A stretch of 64,000 bases of DNA from Ciona savignyi (taxonomy: Eukaryota > Chordata > Ascidiacea > Phlebobranchia > Cionidae). Shown piece by piece: positions 37,801 through 49,900 of the stretch (its first letter is position 1; every line of letters begins with the position of its first letter). The translations under genes and the position numbers were made by a program. The notes below the pieces were generated by a model. It did not search any database. It was not told the origin of the DNA and worked only from the letters and a program-made list of their open reading frames with translations. The DNA lies in the NCBI GenBank assembly GCA_000149265.1, contig CH003297.1, forward strand, positions 120,796 to 184,795, in the 5' to 3' direction.

Positions 37801-40800
37801 GTAGCTTTTAGCATCCTATTTTGTATTTTATCCTATTTTGTATCTTAATAAAGAAGCGAGGTAAAATAATAGATAACAGATTCTTGAAAACTTTAATAAA
37901 TAACGACGTGTTAAAGCTTTTTCTCTCCCGACCAACGCGGAAAGGCTCAAGATCCTTAATAAACAGACTAACGGTCTTCTCTTTTATGCCAATCGTGGCC
38001 GCCGTGGTTCACACGAGTCATCAAGAAAGACAGAAAAAAACTTTTTCTTTTCTAAAGCGCCGTAACCACAGCCAGGAAGAATCAACATAATATATTTTAG
38101 AATTAGCAATGTGTCGTTTTCACTTGAATTCGATTGCCAACAAATCTACTATAAACCGAAGTTTTATTTTACAATCATTAATACAAGTCTTATTATAATC
38201 TCCCCTAACTTGAAATGCATACTATTTTGTGTTAAAATCAGATTATATGCACGGGTGCGCTTCATCTGCTAACTTGACGCCTGTGAGCGATGATAAGTGC
38301 ATATACGCAAGCGCAGAGCATACGATTTTCATGAACACCTTGCATTAGCCGAAAACTTTTAATTTTGTTCCAATTTGGTGGCGATTTGCACTTATGTCGA
38401 GCGGATTGGTCCCATCTATCTTTTTTTTTTAAATATTAGGAAAAAAGTTGCCACCTATAGACAAGTATATTCGGTATATCTAATACCGAGCTGGATAGGG
38501 CGACACGGAACAGTGCCAGACCTCATTTAGCCTCAATGGCATCCTTTTCTGTTTACCGCTTTCTCTGTGTTCTTGGTTATTTATTAAAAAGCATCAATCC
38601 TGTTTACGTAGAAGAGAGCCTTACATTGAGCGCTGCACTCGCTTACTTTATTTATACCTTAGCTTCTCTTACGCCACCGCTGGCCGAAATATTTTTGCTT
38701 TGTCCAAGTAAATTTCCTGATTTATCGATTTAAGCGATTGGTGATTGTTATACAAGTTTGTCTAATACTCCAAGTGTCGGTGAGAACGCGTTAAAAACGA
38801 TTTTTAACAGGTCCTGTTACTGTCCGATGTGGAACGTCATTATTTCTTGGGTCGATTGAACAATGTGCACTGATTGTTAATAAAGGAATTCGCGAAAACG
38901 AATTTAAAAAATAATTTTATTAAATTTATGACCGTAACGGCGTACGGTAGGTTAATTTAAATCGGATGATTTTAAGCGCACGTGTTACCTTGTCCAATCC
39001 TACTTTTTATCTTACGAATCTGCGCCGCCCGATCAAAGCAAATATGCCGACATCAGCTGCGGTGGGCATCACGTGAGGTCCAGCATTGCAGCTAAACTTA
39101 TAACGAAAGTCGCATCTAAGTTTAACCGTGCGAATAGACATCCGTAACCATTTAAATTTGCGACAACGTACTTTCACAATTATTTACGCGGTAACCACGC
39201 ATGCGTCGTTACGTAAGGTATAAATGAAGGGCCAACATGTTCAATTTTTTGGCCGCACTCCCAGACTTTTGAAAAACTTGGCGCCTATGCCTGTGCTATA
39301 TACAGTTTAAAAATTTCTAACACAATATACAGTTTTAACTCTTTCCCTCCCAACTCGCCATATATGGCGAGTTGGTGGGAAAACATGGTATCCCGTCTGT
39401 CCATAAATGGATACAAATCTAAAAAACGATTTCTCCGCAATGCGTAATGGTAGAGACCTCAGCTATGGCTCATTCGATCAAGGAAACCCTATATTTTATT
39501 CTCTGTGATTATCGTGGAGAAATATTAAAAATGCGAGGAGTGATAGCCTTTCTTTTTCAAGGCTTCGCCTCTTATTTCTATCGATTTTACACGAATTTAC
39601 ACGTGACTAACTCAGCCAATAGGAGTCGTGTTAACTTGCAGAGAAGCTCTTTTTGTCAAGCAAGTCTTTCTTTACATTCTCTGTGAATTTCGTGCCGTTG
39701 AGAAAAAAAGGAGAGCGTTGGTGACGTTTTCGCAGCAGGCGTTTATGCTTCGTGTTCACCAAAGCATGAATCCAGCTGGGCCTGCTGAGCGCACGATAGA
39801 GAAAAAGGCGGCGAGACTAGCTAGTTCGGTGTGCCCTGCTTTGAAGAATATTGGATATAGTATTTGTGTTTGTTTGCTTTTGTATGCCCTCTTTACACTT
39901 CCTTCACTGTTCTTTTTTATACTTTTTACTATTTTAGTTCTACAAAACTAAAAACTTCAATGCGTTTTGGTTCAAGTTTTCATAATATAGTCAGAAAAAA
40001 GGGAAATTTCAATTACAAATAGTAAAAAAACTACTGAAGATAGAAATACAGTTCGAATTTTCCTGAGTACAAAAACTATTAGACAATCTACATTCCAATT
40101 TTCATCTCATTTGGGCATTCCAATAATAAGTGAGTATTTCGTTTGTCAGTGCACCTCAAATTTTTCAAAGTCGAGCAGAATTTTCTTTGCATAAAAAGTG
40201 GTGTTCACTAAAGTTTACATAATATATTCTTTACTAGAGGTAGATTTTAGATGTGCAGCTTGTTTAAAAGAGGGATAAATTATCTTTCCAACCATACTAA
40301 ATATTAAATCATAGCATAAACTTTAGAAAAACTGTGCTAATTTGAAAATGACTAAAAATTGTAAAAAACACTGCGGGACAGCATGTTTGAATTAATGCAT
40401 TTGGCCGGGAGTGAAAGAGTTAAAACCTATTCCAATACAATATACATCATGTACAGTTTAAAAAAAACAACACTCTTTACAGCCTCAAATATTATTGTGT
40501 TATCAAAGATTATTCTTTCTTACCTTAAAACATCCCACTGATTATAACCATCCAGTTTTCTCTTATGTTCTTCCGCTATATACTGACACTTCGTGGCCTC
40601 CATTATGGTCGGATACCAATCGGACACATGGAACAATTGTTCCATGTTATGGTGGCCTCTGGACCCAACACCAAGCAGTGGACCATGCACAAAACCAACC
40701 GCTTTGTTCCCACCCTCGTACATTGTGTTTTTGGAACCTCGGTACGGCCAGTTGTTCCCGCCTTCATTGACATTTCCACCGTTATCTGAGGGGTTCGAAC

Positions 40801-43800
40801 AAAATTATTAATAGTAAACGGCAAAACGAAATCACATTTCTTGCACTCACAGTGGTCATATGTGCGACTAAATATCGAGTTATTACGACGCCGTTAAATA
40901 AATGAGTTATTGCGACGCCGTTCAGTTAAAAGGTTTTAAAGTTCGAACTGGTCTCTAGCTATTCGATTGTATCCGATTCTAGCTATTAGATTATATAGCA
41001 GTCCGTCAGATTGGTCTGGTTGTTTAGTGCGTCGCCTTTCAGTCGAAAGTTTAAAGGTTCGAAACTGGTCGCTAGCTAGTCGGTTGGGGCACTTAACAGA
41101 CATTGCCTGAACCCAGGGTATTAATGTGTTCTACCAAAATTAAAGAAACGTGTCTATCATACACAACACACTGCAATAGCTTTGGTAACCCGACGATGTG
41201 TGCGAGGTGATCTGACGTTTGCTTGTGTGTTAACCCGTTTATGCTAGGTAGTTTTAATGACACAGAGCTGGTAATTAACTTAAATATAAAAGTTTATAAA
41301 ATGAAGCCTTCAGTATTATCAAGTACCCACCTGTGGAGAATATAAGCAATGTGTCACTCCACATGCCAGCATCTTGCAAATATGAAGTTACGTTTCGCAC
41401 TGTTTCATCCAGTGCAGCCACCATGCTAAGATATTGCTTTCTGAGGAATTAACTTTAGTTATACATTGAGACAGGCACATAACAACGGCCTTTCTAACGG
41501 ATTTGGTGGTTAAGTGCGACGCCTTTCAACCGAAATGTTGCAGGTGCGAAACTGGTCGCTAACTAGTCAGTTGTGTCCTTGGGCAAGGCAATTAGCGGAC
41601 ATTGCCTCATCCCAGCAGATTAATGGGTTAGAACCATGAAATTAAAGGAACGTGTCTATCATATACAATATACTGCAATAGCTCTGGTTTCTGGTAACCC
41701 GACAGTGGGCGTAAGGTAATCTGTCGATTGCCTGTGTGTTAACCCCCTTGTGTTTTCCCAGAAACTTGTATGATAAGCCATAGAACACACAAACTAAAAT
41801 AAAGAAAACTGCATGTTACAGTTTAACACCATTTTACAGTTGTAATATCAAAATACAAGGATATTTTGGTTCCTTTGCTTAATCTTTAAAACGCCTGATT
41901 AAATAAAACATTATTTTGTATGAATTCGCACAAAAATGTTACCTTTTCTTATCTTTAATCTTCCTGAATGGTTTGTAGTATTTTGCTGGAGCACCGAGAG
42001 GGGAATGCGGCGTTTGCAGTGAGAGGAATAGAAATAAAGGCTGAAAGATAAGATATTATTGCCGGGATATATGGTGTGTAGTTTAGAGTACACTGTCATA
42101 AACTTGCCGTGCAATTTAAACTGGTCGGTTGTTACTGGAATGTATGCATATGTATGGCACCACATTAAGAACCAGTGGATAGGATACTCCTCGCGCCCAC
42201 CGTCGGGTTACCAGAAATATTGCAGTGTCTTGTGTATGATTCACACATTCCTTTAATTTGGTAGAACCTATTAATTCGCTGTGCTCAGGCAATGTTAGTT
42301 AACTTGCCCAAGGACACAATCGACTAGCTAGCCCCAGTTTCGAACGTGCAAACCTTCGGATGAAAGGCGTCGCACTAATCCACCAAGTTAATCAGTCGTA
42401 CAATATTAAATATTGTGGTCCCTATTCTAATCGGTACCTCTAAACAGTACAGGTTCGCTTGGAGCGCTTAGATGGCTTACTATACTGCGTAATTACAAAA
42501 GCTTTAGAGGCACCGGTTCTAATAGCCCATAGATTCCACAATAGACTTTTCCCATTGTTACCTTTGATTTGTCATGATTGCTGATCACATGTTTTGCCCG
42601 CTCGGCATAAACAAGGGAGCTGAACTTTCCCCACGTTGCATTGGTTGGTCCGTGGTCTGAATCGGTGAAATCAATTCCACCCTTAAGTTCCTTCACTTTT
42701 GAGTGTTTAACAGCATTGGTGTGTTTCGACCAATAGTTTTCAGAACCAGTAAGAAAACCTGTGTGTATGACAACTATTTAGGTACCCCTCCGTATATCGG
42801 GACATTTTCCCAAAACAAAACAGCTAGCAGATGCACAATCAACACCTTTATTTTACAAAGCACCGCTCCACTATTACAAAACTTTGTAGCTAAACGAGAA
42901 CACCGACGCGCAGCCTAGCACATACTGCTTTTACCCAAACAAACATTTGGGGAATCACCACCATTGTTACTAAAACCGTCATTTAAATAACATGACTAGA
43001 CACTTTTAGGGTTTTTCGGACATAGAGGTCTATTTATTGCTCTTATGCCATGTTAACGAACATTGCTTGGACCCAGTGAATTAATGGGTTAAACAAAACT
43101 GAAAGAGCATCTTACTTATATACATAACACTGCCAGAGATCCAGTAACTAAACGCGTAGTCCTAGGATATATGATGTATTTTAACGAATAGACGTGTGGA
43201 AATGTACTTTGCGTTTTACTAATTGGTGGGTTAACAAGAGTATATTTATGTATATATCCAAACAAACTTATAGTTTTGGGGAGACTGTTACTAACTCAAT
43301 AAATTTACTTCTACTTAGCTGTGTAGGTAAGAATTACCATTATCGATAAAAGGATAAGACATTTATGTTTACACCCGAGAATGAGAAAACCAATGGACGT
43401 TTACAGAAGGGCAATCGTCAAATTGCTGGAGCTATTGCAGTGTGTTGTGTTGTGTATGAATCACACGTTCCTCCAATGAAGAAGAACCCATTAATCTGAC
43501 GGGTTTAAGAAATGTCTTCTAATTGGTTCAACAAAAGTCCTCCACATGACACAACGCAATAGTTAGCGACCAGTTTTGAAACTGAAACCCTTTGGTTGAA
43601 CGACGACGCACTAGCCCACTGAGCTATTCGCAAGGACGCGCTTGCTTACCATAAAATCCGCAAAATCCCCGCTTCCAAGGAAGATAACTCTCCGACGAAA
43701 ACCCCAAATGCCATTTACCGATCATTTGGGTGTTGTAACCACAATGTGTCAACTGTTCCGGTAAGAGAACGTTATCGAGTCGCAACCCTTCGATTTGGGT

Positions 43801-45741
43801 TCCGTGTATGCAATCATGTTGTAAACCGATGTGGATCTGAAATAATGGGACACCAGTGAAACATAGGATATCTATGTTTATCCCCGAGGATGGTCACTTA
43901 AAACATTTACTTAATCAGGCATTGTCCGACCGGTTCTGGTGGTTAAGTGCGTCGCCTTTCAATCGAAAGGTTGCAGATGCGAAACTGCTGGTCGCTAAAT
44001 AGTCGGTTCTGTCCTAGGGCAAGGCATTTTACGGACATTGCCTGAACCCAGTGGATTAATGGGTTCTACCAAATTAAAGAACCGTGTCTATCATATACAA
44101 CACACTGGAATAGCTCCGGTAACCCGACGATAGGCGCGAGGTGATCTGAAGATTGCCCGTGTGTTAACCTCTTGGTTTTTGCATTCAAGGGATAAACATG
44201 AATATCCTATCTTATCTAGGCAAATATTTTTGCTGACTTATCTCTACCAGTCGCCACGTCCTTACCCGGTTTCTTCCAGTGAGTAGTGATCCTCTTGTGG
44301 GAGAGCACACGGAGTGAGTGTAGTAATTCTTCAGTATCATTCCATTTCCTATGGAGAAAAGGGAATACTTCAGCAGGATTAAAATGTAGGTGGATGCTTT
44401 ACATACGAATTGTGAAAATTGTGGACAAAATTTCAAATCTGTAAAACTATGTTATATTTATCTTTTTGTGAAAATACCATTTTTAAATATGTGGCGTTGT
44501 GGTGAGTAGCAATATTCTATCTCATCTTATTATATACAATTTGACCATAACAATGTAGTGAGTTAGACAGGATTTAAGACACCAGCCGTAAGCAAAGTGA
44601 TTAATAATAAAAAGCATCATAGTAACAAATTAACCTTTTCATAATCACAATTTTTTGTTCGAGTTGAACCCCCTAGTGTGAACACCGATACGTATTCGGG
44701 GGTGAGTTAAGAAGCGTTGGACTCAATATCTTCGTCGAAAAGCGTTTTGCGACTGAATGGCTAGCGCGACCTTATCAGACATAGCATGCCGTTTAAAAAG
44801 TTTATGACAGACCAAGTAGCGTTTGCATCGCGGAAAGGAACGAATGGTTGTCGTCGCATAACCCGCGAGGAAAATGTGTTGGATAATGTGTCTGTTTAAC
44901 ATAAGCTAACTCCTGACCACGGCCTAGTCATTGATATAAAACATCATGGTAATAATAAAAGATCTTCTGTTTAGTCTAACCCAGATCAACCGCTTTGTAG
45001 TTGGCACGTAAAATCCCGTATACCCAAGGCCGCACAGTCCCTGTATTCGAACTTGTCTTCGAACCTTTTGTCTGATATCCCTACGCTTTACCACTTGGCC
45101 AAACCCGCGCAATTGTACTTTTCCTAAATACAATCCTTATCAGATTTAACGGCCATGTCTGTTTTTTTATTTTAAATAATGTGCATGTAACTTGCATGAA
45201 CCCAACGGATCAATGGGTTCTGCCAAATTGAATGAACGTGTCTATCATATACAACACACTACAATAGCCCCGGTAACCCGACGGTGGCCGCAAGGTGATA
45301 TGACGATTGCCCGTGTGTTAAACCCCTTGGTTTTCCCATCCACGGGGGTAAACATGAATATCCTATCCTATCCTATAACTGGCATGTTTTATCTAGCGCA
45401 GTTTCGCCGTTTTTATTTCCTTTTTACCCTTTCAATTTTCTTCATCATTGTAATGAAGGAGCAAAAATAAACTTGACTGTTTAATCAATTCCATTTTTCT
45501 TTGTTAACATTTACATGATCGCCTTACTTGCCAAAGAATCTAAAAACGGAGTTCTAGTTGCGGAGTGATGACTTCTCCCGTTGTAGCCAATATCGTTGTA
45601 TCCCAAGTCGTCTGCAAGAACAAACACGACGTGTGGTCTTCTGACTTCTACTCCTACCGTTGCCACAATCAGTAGAAGTAAAATTGCAATAAAACTGGTT
45701 GTCATGATGTGTATGCTAAATCTACTACCAGCTTTTATCAA
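34895..45741 (-). CDS. Arylsulfatase B-like sulfatase
   Basis: Ten phase-consistent exons total 1578 bp (525 aa, close to the 533 aa of human ARSB): 45528-45741, 44266-44348, 43650-43836, 42562-42758, 41943-42040, 41331-41440, 40524-40785, 35978-36129, 35359-35501, 34895-35026. Sulfatases hydrolyse sulfate esters, here probably of glycosaminoglycan sugars, in lysosomes or outside the cell. Seen: a hydrophobic leader (about 14-31); the metal-binding A-D-D-L-G-Y at 43-48; C86 in C-S-P-T-R, the cysteine turned into formylglycine; G-K-W-H-L-G from 139; D-N-G-G at 297-300; and K315 in R-G-S-K. All key positions are present, so it should be active. The start may be Met1 or Met13; Met13 gives a cleaner signal peptide. 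The gene is on the same strand as DPYD, about 1.25 kb downstream of it. The 4.4-kb intron 36130-40523 is full of transposons. Confidence 0.92.
35536..35705 (-). repeat. tRNA-derived SINE, 3' part
   Basis: Reversed tail AGGATAGGATATTCATG lies about 37 bases upstream of the acceptor of sulfatase exon 35359-35501. The body is diverged. Confidence 0.65.
36601..36849. other. Assembly gap (249 N)
   Basis: Unknown bases inside a sulfatase intron, immediately after the GC-rich dyads of the hAT-like element. The gap probably reflects a sequencing or assembly problem at those inverted repeats. Confidence 0.99.
37144..37514. mobile_element. 371-bp hAT MITE with canonical ends
   Basis: CAGTGGTTCTCAAACTTTTT at the left and CAGTTTGAGAACCTCTG at the right, with GTGTAGGT duplicated on both sides (37136-37143 and 37515-37522). 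It holds TTGCGACGCCTTTCC / GGGCGTCGCGACGCA subterminal inverted blocks. Non-autonomous. Confidence 0.92.
37685..38474. mobile_element. 790-bp TA-flanked inverted-repeat element
   Basis: Ends CCGTATATACTCGCCTATAG and CTATAGACAAGTATATTCGG are imperfect inverted repeats with TA on both sides. TA targets suit Tc1/mariner-type transposases; no transposase seen. It lies inside the hAT-like element 36516-39289. Confidence 0.65.
39339..40419. mobile_element. 1.08-kb piggyBac-type MITE with TTAA target
   Basis: Ends CTCTTTCCCTCCC and GGGAGTGAAAGAG, flanked exactly by TTAA at 39335-39338 and 40420-40423. TTAA duplication is the hallmark of piggyBac elements. Just inside the left end is a perfect 26-bp palindrome (CCAACTCGCC, ATATAT, GGCGAGTTGG). 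Open frames inside show no transposase motif. Confidence 0.78.
40990..41245 (+). repeat. tRNA-derived SINE
   Basis: Head TTGGTCTGGTTGTTTAGTGC, GGTTCGAAACTGGTCGCTAG, body with a small gap, and a lost tail. It lies in a sulfatase intron. Confidence 0.8.
41500..41765 (+). repeat. tRNA-derived SINE
   Basis: Head GGATTTGGTGGTTAAGTGCG to TTAACCCCCTTGTGTTTTCC, with the final tail missing. A small GGTTTCT insertion sits in the GCTCTGGTAACCCG box. Confidence 0.8.
42175..42405 (-). repeat. tRNA-derived SINE
   Basis: Reversed body (CTCGCGCCCACCGTCGGGTT) and head (CGACTAGCTAGCCCCAGTTT, GGCGTCGCACTAATCCACCA). The tail is truncated. Confidence 0.8.
42431..42515. mobile_element. Short deleted copy of the 26675-26921 MITE family
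   Basis: CGGTACCTCTAAACAGTACAGG and CGCTTGGAGCGCTTAGAT match the MITE's left arm; the right end TTTAGAGGCACCG matches its other terminus. TTCTAAT occurs directly at both sides. It sits about 45 bases from sulfatase exon 42562-42758. Confidence 0.65.
43060..43190 (+). repeat. tRNA-derived SINE, diverged fragment
   Basis: ACATTGCTTGGACCCAGTGAATTAATGGGTT-like block (seen at 43063-43093) and ATACATAACACTGCCAGAGA are recognisable, then similarity fades. Confidence 0.55.
43350..43635 (-). repeat. tRNA-derived SINE, full length but diverged
   Basis: Reversed tail AGGATAAGACATTTATGTTT, body TTGCAGTGTGTTGTG, head GCGACCAGTTTTGAAACTG and CGACGCACTAGCCCACTG. It ends about 20 bases from the sulfatase exon at 43650. 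Confidence 0.7.
43925..44218 (+). repeat. tRNA-derived SINE, near full length
   Basis: CGACCGGTTCTGGTGGTTAAGTGCG head (seen from 43927), complete body and TATCCTATCTTATC tail, which ends about 50 bases before the exon at 44266. Confidence 0.87.
44990..45125 (-). other. tRNA-like relic
   Basis: On the minus strand GGTTTGGCCAAGTGGTAAAGCG resembles a pol III A box and AAGTTCGAATACAGGG a B box, but the T-arm halves do not pair and no clean acceptor stem forms. It is probably a decayed tRNA gene or tRNA-derived repeat. Confidence 0.35.
45185..45378 (+). repeat. tRNA-derived SINE, 3' two thirds
   Basis: CATGAACCCAACGGATCAAT to the tail TATCCTATCCTATCC. It lies in the first intron of the sulfatase gene. 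Confidence 0.85.
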
Positions 45742-46486
45742 ATTTGCAACCTTAAAACTGCTTCTACAAATCAGTTTAGGCAGTTATACCAACAAAACAA
45801 TCACAGCTTAACTAAACTAGTCCGTACGTTAACGCTATACATATTTAGGCCACGTTTCCTGGTTGTAAACAATGACATACTAGCTACTTGATCGCTTATC
45901 CATTAGATCTACTTAAACTACAACCTAATCAGGGTTACTTAAGTTTAGTTCTTGGAGTATGCAAGTCAGTAAGCAACTTTGAGAGGACTTAAAATAAGAA
46001 GGAACCGTGCAAGATGATTTGATGTGTATTATGTACAATATCGTCCGCCATTTATTTTCTGCAAATGCAAATAACAACAATGCTGATTCATGTTTACACG
46101 GCATTTCGATGTAAGCAACCAAGCTTAGTCACGATTACACGGTTTTATGAATAATTTTTCAGGGAAATAAACAAACAGACGAATCGAATGCAAAGCACCG
46201 CACTGTTTAGGCGTATTACTGTGAATGTTTTGTGAATATTACTGTGTATTATGTGAAAAAATTTCTACTGTGATCTAAATATAACACGCTTGCAACACAG
46301 CTACAACACGCGAACTCACCAAACTTACTAAAGATAATACATCAATATAAAGATCAATATAGGCCCAGTGTCACCCACCTAATCTATTTAAAACCAAGCG
46401 CTATATGAACTACATGAAAAAATCTGTTTCAGGATTGATTTTGATGGAAATAAATGGCTGTACATTTGTGACGAATTGATAATTGA
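45742..46486. other. Intergenic between the sulfatase and DPYD
   Basis: Presumably holds the sulfatase promoter. No exon, repeat or clear core promoter element was recognised. Confidence 0.4.
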
Positions 46487-46985
46487 AATGTGTGTTTGAT
46501 TTAAGCTTTATTTTAGTGGTAATATATGTCCGTCCATTGTTGGGGAATTAAGAAATATTATGTGTGTATACAGTATGTATGGGTTATACTTGATTTAATG
46601 GCAAATAAACAGTCGACCATTGGTAATGAATTAAGCAATTTTACGTGTGTGTGCAGTATTAATTTAAGCTTTATTTTAATGGTTGATATAAGTCCGCCCA
46701 TTTTTGAGAATTAAGCAATATTTTGTATGTACACAGTATGGGTGGGTTATACTTAATTTGAATGGTAAATAAACAGTCGACCATTGGTAACTAATTAAGC
46801 AATTAAGTGTGGGTGCGGTATGGGTTATACTTGTTTTTAATGGCAAATAAACAGTCGACCATTGGTAACGAATTAAGCAATATGATGTGTGTATACAGTA
46901 TGGGTTAAGCTTGATTTTAATGACAAATAAACAGTCGTCCATTAGTAACTAATTAAGCATTGAGGTGTGTGTGCAGTAGGTGGTG
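46487..46985. repeat. Tandem repeat, 5 units, at the DPYD 3' end
   Basis: Units of about 80-110 bp built on GGCAAATAAACAGTCGACCATTGGTAA (as 46600-46625) and GAATTAAGCAAT, GTGTGTATACAGTATGGGTT. It starts a few bases after the DPYD stop codon. TTTATT at 46670-46675 and 46507-46512 gives AATAAA on the minus strand, so the array may supply the mRNA 3' end. Confidence 0.8.
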
Positions 46986-46990
46986 ACTGA

Positions 46991-49900
46991 TTAAGAGATG
47001 GCGGCTACAGCGAGTGGAACCCCGCGATTCGGCTCGTATGGACTCTTCCTCTCGACCATTGTAATGCAGTCCAGGATGGGACAGACGCTCAAGCACAGCG
47101 TACAACCGGTGCAAGTATCCTGCACCACTGGAAGATGGGTGACTGGGTCAAATGTGATCGCCTGGTAGCCTGAGTCGTTGCAGGCCATGTAGCATTTGCC
47201 TGTGAAGGTAAAACGAGGATGTAAACTGTTAATTCATTCACTTGGAAAAACATATTTGAATGTGTTAAATAAAAAAGAATAGCATTAAAAAAAATGACGA
47301 TGTACCAGAGTAAATAAACAGCCTGAAGCCAGTTAATAAATGTGTCCAACCGGTTAGTCTGGCGGTTTATTGCGAAGTATTTCAACTAAAAGGTTACAGG
47401 TTCGAAGCTGGTCGCTAGTTAGTCGGTTGTGTTTTTGGGCAAGGTACTTAACGGAGATTGCCTGAACCCAGCGGATTAATGGGTTTAACCAAATTGAAGG
47501 AACGTGTTAATCATACACAACACACTGAAATAGCTCCGGTAACCCGATGGTTGGCGCGAGGTGATCTGACGATTACCCGTGTGTTAACCCCCTTGGTTTT
47601 CCCATTAGGAGGATAAACATGAATATATCCTACCCTACAACCAGAGTTAATAAACATCCTGAGTGAATTAATGTATTAAACAAAAAGAGAAACATTGAGC
47701 ACAAGAATGTGACAAAGCAACACGTTCCTAGCGCAGTTAATGTGTCCTGTAGTTGTGTCCTTGGGCAAGGCAGTTAACGGACATTGCGTGAAGTTTTAAT
47801 GGGTTCTACTATATTGAAGAAACGTGTGAATCATACACAACACACTTCAATAAGAGTTATTGCAGTGGGCGCGAGGTGATCTGACGATTGCCCGTGTGTT
47901 AACCCCTTGATTTTCCCATTCACGGGAATAAACATGAATATTCCAACCCACCGCAGTTGATACACATCTCCGGGTCAATAAGCGCGACGACTTGCTGCTG
48001 GTTGTCTAGGTCGTTGTAAGTCCCGATCTGCGGCAGAGCTGCACCAATGACGTCACGAACCTGCAAAACGTCATGATAATCGCGGTGTGAATGTGTTTGA
48101 AGTTTAGACAACAGTTATAAGCATAATGTTTGTTGGAAGACATCGTTAGAAAAAAATCCTTCATAAGCCAATGCCGCTAGAGTGTGCTAGAGATTAGTAA
48201 AAGAGAATAAATTCACATGGTTTTAAATTTAAAGCCGCTGGAGCGAGATAGAGATTAAATGTTTTCCACATTTATAACTTTTAGTAGTATACATGCAATT
48301 CGGTCGCAGTATGGGTTTACGTTTTAAACCAAATTTATAACTTAAAAATCGGCGTTTTGGTTGTTAGTTACAAGACAACAATGCGCAAAATAAACGCATC
48401 AGGCTAGGATCCGAGTCAAAAAACACTCTTAGATACTAGGTAAGGGAGTTTGATTTATTATGTTGTGCGTGCGCTTGCATGCTAGCTTATATGAAGCAAA
48501 CACCTGTCAAATAAAAAGCAAAGAAAATATTCCCATATAGTTCTACACAAACACACGCAAATCGCCGATGAACTGTTTGTTTCTCATAATCTTATAGTAT
48601 CCACTAAACACACGCGTGCTCGTTGAATAAATAAGTTTATTTTAACATATATTGAGCGTGCGTTCGATTGCTATGTTATAAAAAGCAAATAGCTTTCCTA
48701 AGGAGTAAAATCGCGTGGCCCTCGTTTACCAGGGTTAATATATAAAAAAAAAACGAAAAATACGGTGAATCCTTAAACATGCTTGTGTAGATATGGTACA
48801 TAAAGTGTAAATCACACTTACGCAATTTAACGGACGTTTGTGCCAGCTTTTTAGAAACAAATATAGCGCCAGTTAGTGGATGCGAATTCAGCCTAAACAG
48901 TTTATATTTCACAGCAATCTTCCAGCCCACGAACCAAACGTTAATGTTGTTTAAAATTTAAAAATAAATTCGGACAAAACTCGTTCAAAGACTCATCACA
49001 CGTTTAAACGACGGATCAAAGAAACAAAAGTCTCAAAGAGGGTATTTGATAAAAGATGAACAGATTTATTTAAAGATTATTTCGTCACCTGCCTTTGCTC
49101 TCTTGTTTAACAAGTTACGTCTATAAATAAAAATTATGATTTGCGATTTAAATTTGTTAAAAGCAGTTACGGAAACGTGTGTGAGATAGATTAACAATTG
49201 ACTTCCTCGCTTTTTAACGTGGGAAACTTAAAGTTATACAACAGTATTATTTCCTTAGAGTTTATAACAATAAAAGCCAATAATGATCACATATTATTGC
49301 CCGAATCTGCACCCGTGAGAAAATGTTCAGAATATGTTTAACTAGCTTGGTATTCATAACTAAACTGCAGACAAGTATGAAAAAATTCTTATATCTTAAT
49401 TGTATAAAGTATGAAAAAATACCTAAATCTAAAAAAACTTGTATAAAAGTATGAAAAAATACCTAAATCTATATAAATTGTATTAAAGTATGGAAAATGC
49501 TAATAACTAAATAAATAAAATAAAAGTTTGGAATAATCCCTAAATCTACATAAATTGTATAAAAGTATGGAAAAATCCCTATATCTAAATGTATTGTATA
49601 AAAGTATGTAAAAATTCCCTTATTTAAATAAATTGTATGAATATGAAAAAATTCCTATATCTAAATAAATTGTATAAAAGAATGAAACATGCTTATAACT
49701 AAACCTTAGAAAAGTGTGGAAAACAAGTTTGTATGTCTAAACTGTATAAAGTGTGAAAAAATCCCTACATCTAAATAAATTGTATAAAAGTATGGAAAAA
49801 TGCATATATATAAATTGTATACAAATATGAAAAATGCTTATAATTTAACTGTAGAAAAGTGTGGAAAAATGTTACAAGTTTGTTCCATTGTTCTTAAAGA

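Larger units (their letters stand above)
36516..39289. mobile_element. hAT-like element, 2.8 kb, with gap and nested insertions
   Basis: Termini CATTGGCGCCAAGT and ACTTGGCGCCTATG are near-perfect inverted repeats, flanked by CCTGTGCT at 36508-36515 and 39290-39297 (8 bp, as for hAT). GGGAGTGCCGCACTCCC dyads sit next to the left end and a GCACTCCC next to the right end. No transposase was recognised; part is hidden by the assembly gap. Two smaller elements are nested inside (37144-37514 and 37685-38474). Confidence 0.75.

Noticed and set aside
49370-49870. CRISPR-like regular repetition
   Set aside because: Units drift in length and sequence with no unique spacers; an AT-rich minisatellite in a eukaryotic intron.
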